From Lepus europaeus (Eukaryota > Chordata > Mammalia > Lagomorpha > Leporidae), in the NCBI RefSeq assembly GCF_033115175.1, contig NC_084850.1, forward strand, positions 101,929,439 through 101,993,438: DNA of 64,000 nucleotides, read 5' to 3'. The position numbers and the translations under genes are program-made. The notes under the pieces are model-generated. The model was not told the origin of the DNA and searched no databases. It saw only the letters and a list, made by a program, of their open reading frames with translations. Shown piece after piece: positions 62,352 to 64,000 of this stretch (position 1 is its first letter; every line of letters starts with the position of its first letter).

Positions 62352-62696
62352 AGGGTATCGCGGTGTGGCATAGCAGCTAAAGCTTCTGCCTGCGACATCA
62401 GCATCCCATAAGGGTGCTGGTTTGAGTCCCGGCTGCTCCACTTCTAATCCAGCTCCCTGCTAATGCACCTGGGAAAGCAGCAGAAGATGGCCCATGTGCT
62501 TGGCCTCCTGTCACCCATGTGGGAGATCTGGAAGAAGCTTCTGCCTTCCAACTTCAGCCTGTCCCAGCCCTGGCTGTTATAGCCATTTGGGGAGTGAACC
62601 AGCAGATGGAAGACCTCTCTCTCTCTCTCTCTCTCTCTCCTCTCCCTTTTTCTGTAACTCTGCTTTTCAAATAAATAAAATGAATCTTAAAAAAAG
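62352..62696 (+). mobile_element. C-repeat SINE
   Basis: Box B GGTTTGAGTCCCGG, CT run at 62614-62639, tail TCAAATAAATAAAATG. Confidence 0.9.
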
Positions 62697-63052
62697 CTAG
62701 AGAAGTTGCTCTAGTTTCCCCTACGTTTCTGTATAGGAGCTAGCTAGCAAAACAGCCTCTGACCTACCTTGTCAGATTACTATCTACTGATCGTAAGACC
62801 CTCTTTTAGAAGGGGTCCTGCCCCATACCTGGAAGGAAAGAATGTTACACAGAGACACCAAGAAGTCAAACAGACAAGGCCTCGGTGAATTTCCATACCC
62901 AGTCCATTAGCATTACATCACACTTTTTGGTCCAATCACACTGGACAAAATCAAGTTGTCCATTCTTCACCAGACATAAGCATAAAAATGGACAATTGCC
63001 GTGGGTCTTTGGGCCTTCCTTTCTGAAGTTTCCCATATCATGTAAAACTTTA

Positions 63053-63354
63053 TTTTTAGTTTTACTTATTGGTTGATTTATTTGAAAGGCAGAAGGACAG
63101 TGAGACAGAAATCTTGCAGCCACTGCTCCACTCTCCAGATGGCCACAAGGGCTGGTGCTAGTCCAGGACAAAGCCAGGAGCCCACAACTCCATCTGGGTC
63201 TCCCATGTGGGTGGCAGGGGCCCAAGCACTTGCCTTCCCAGGTGCATTAGCAAGGACTGAAAGTGGAGTGAGTAGCTGAGACTCAAACTGGCGCTGAGAT
63301 ATGGGGTGCCAGTGTCTCAGGCATCAGCTTAACCTGCTGCACCCCAATGGTGAA
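63053..63354 (-). mobile_element. C-repeat SINE, diverged
   Basis: Tail GATTTATTTGAAAGGCAG, 'GGGTGGCAGGGGCCCAAGCA', 'GAGACTCAAACTGGCGC', end 'AACCTGCTGCACCCC'. Confidence 0.82.
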
Positions 63355-63500
63355 CCCTTTATGTAAAGTTTTGATTGCTAAATCTGTTATGCTTTTCTCT
63401 TATTAACCTGTCTCTTGTGTGGGCCATGACCCACACTTACAGTTCCACTCCTATAGAAACATATATTTACCTCTTGTCTCTTACTTGTTCAAAGTGCTAC

Positions 63501-64000
63501 ATTTTCTTTTTGAAAAGGAAGTATTCTGAACTATAGGACCATGTGAACTGTGTAGCATCTGGGAAACAACGTAGCAACATCAGTCCTTATCTCTTCAGTC
63601 ACGTCCATTGCTTACTTTTGTTATATAGTCTATTTGCTGCATCTTTGCTAAGCACGTCTATGTCATTAAAATACATTTTTCCACGAGAACAGGAATCTCA
63701 GGGGAATAAAAGCTGTCATGTAAAGTACTGGCATGCTAACTCCCATAATGGGAATCTTTTCCTGAGCCACTGGTTATTCTTAGAAACCATTTCTACTGCC
63801 TCTATGACTAAAAGGAAGTGGAGACACCATCTGTTGTTAGCAGACCAGCTGGAACTGGAACCCGCTAGCCCTGTGGGTTCAGTGTGGGAGGGAAGGAGGC
63901 CTCCTTCCTGATTTGCTGATTGCTATCTGCAGTGTCTTATGTGTATACCTGGTTGTGGCACAGAATTGAGGGCCCTCTGCTGGGCTATGTGCAAAATTCC
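63501..64000. other. Right edge, nothing assignable
   Basis: A 122-codon open frame at 63543-63911 has no family resemblance I know and no supporting context, so it is not called a gene. Confidence 0.4.

Larger units (their letters stand above)
61750..63500 (+). mobile_element. LTR-like remnant, copy 2, broken by SINEs
   Basis: Pieces 61750-61778, 62111-62205, 62697-63052 and 63355-63500 follow the same order as copy 1 at 54.94-55.55 kb, ending 'TTATTAACCTGTCTCTTGTG'. Four C-repeat SINE insertions or fragments separate them. Could be a second solo LTR of the same family. Confidence 0.45.

Overview
The window is nuclear DNA of a lagomorph, most likely rabbit (Oryctolagus), from the X-linked TIMP1-SYN1-ARAF locus. 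Two things support this. First, more than 40 copies or fragments of the tRNA-derived C-repeat SINE are present, a family characteristic of lagomorphs. Second, three recognisable mammalian genes occur in the order and relative orientation known from the human X chromosome. Gene models were built by reading exons by eye against known protein families and checking splice dinucleotides and reading phase.

Layout. Positions 1-24513 lie inside one large SYN1 intron, since the upstream SYN1 exons fall outside the window. This intron holds L1 debris, SINEs, a MaLR LTR, a degenerate minisatellite and the complete TIMP1 gene on the minus strand (coding 15813-19272, noncoding exon 1 and AP-1/Ets promoter at about 20.2-20.3 kb). 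Positions 24514-29169 carry the last eight SYN1 coding exons on the plus strand (end of domain C, the Pro/Gln-rich domain D, and domain E), with a 3' UTR to about 30.12 kb. ARAF follows on the minus strand, tail to tail with SYN1. Its fifteen coding exons run from 43663 down to 30583 and encode an intact 606-residue kinase, and its noncoding first exon and CpG-rich promoter lie at about 45.1-45.2 kb. From 45.3 kb to 64 kb, upstream of ARAF, I find no intact protein-coding gene. That stretch holds SINEs, L1 fragments, LTR remnants, a CCAAT-box cluster and a chimeric U2/RPL10 retropseudogene.

How the genes relate. TIMP1 is a secreted metalloproteinase inhibitor nested antisense in SYN1, which encodes a synaptic-vesicle phosphoprotein. 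This nesting is an ancient arrangement. ARAF is a RAF-family kinase of the RAS-MAPK pathway. The genes are linked by position, not by a shared pathway.

Most notable observations: an ARAF intron with GT-GG ends and a minor-spliceosome (U12-like) branch motif; a retropseudogene joining the U2 snRNA 5' end to RPL10 mRNA; a 90-bp imperfect inverted repeat ending 51 bp before a SYN1 exon; an eight-glutamine CAG run in SYN1; and several diverged minisatellite-like tracts across the three genes. No wholly new system was found.
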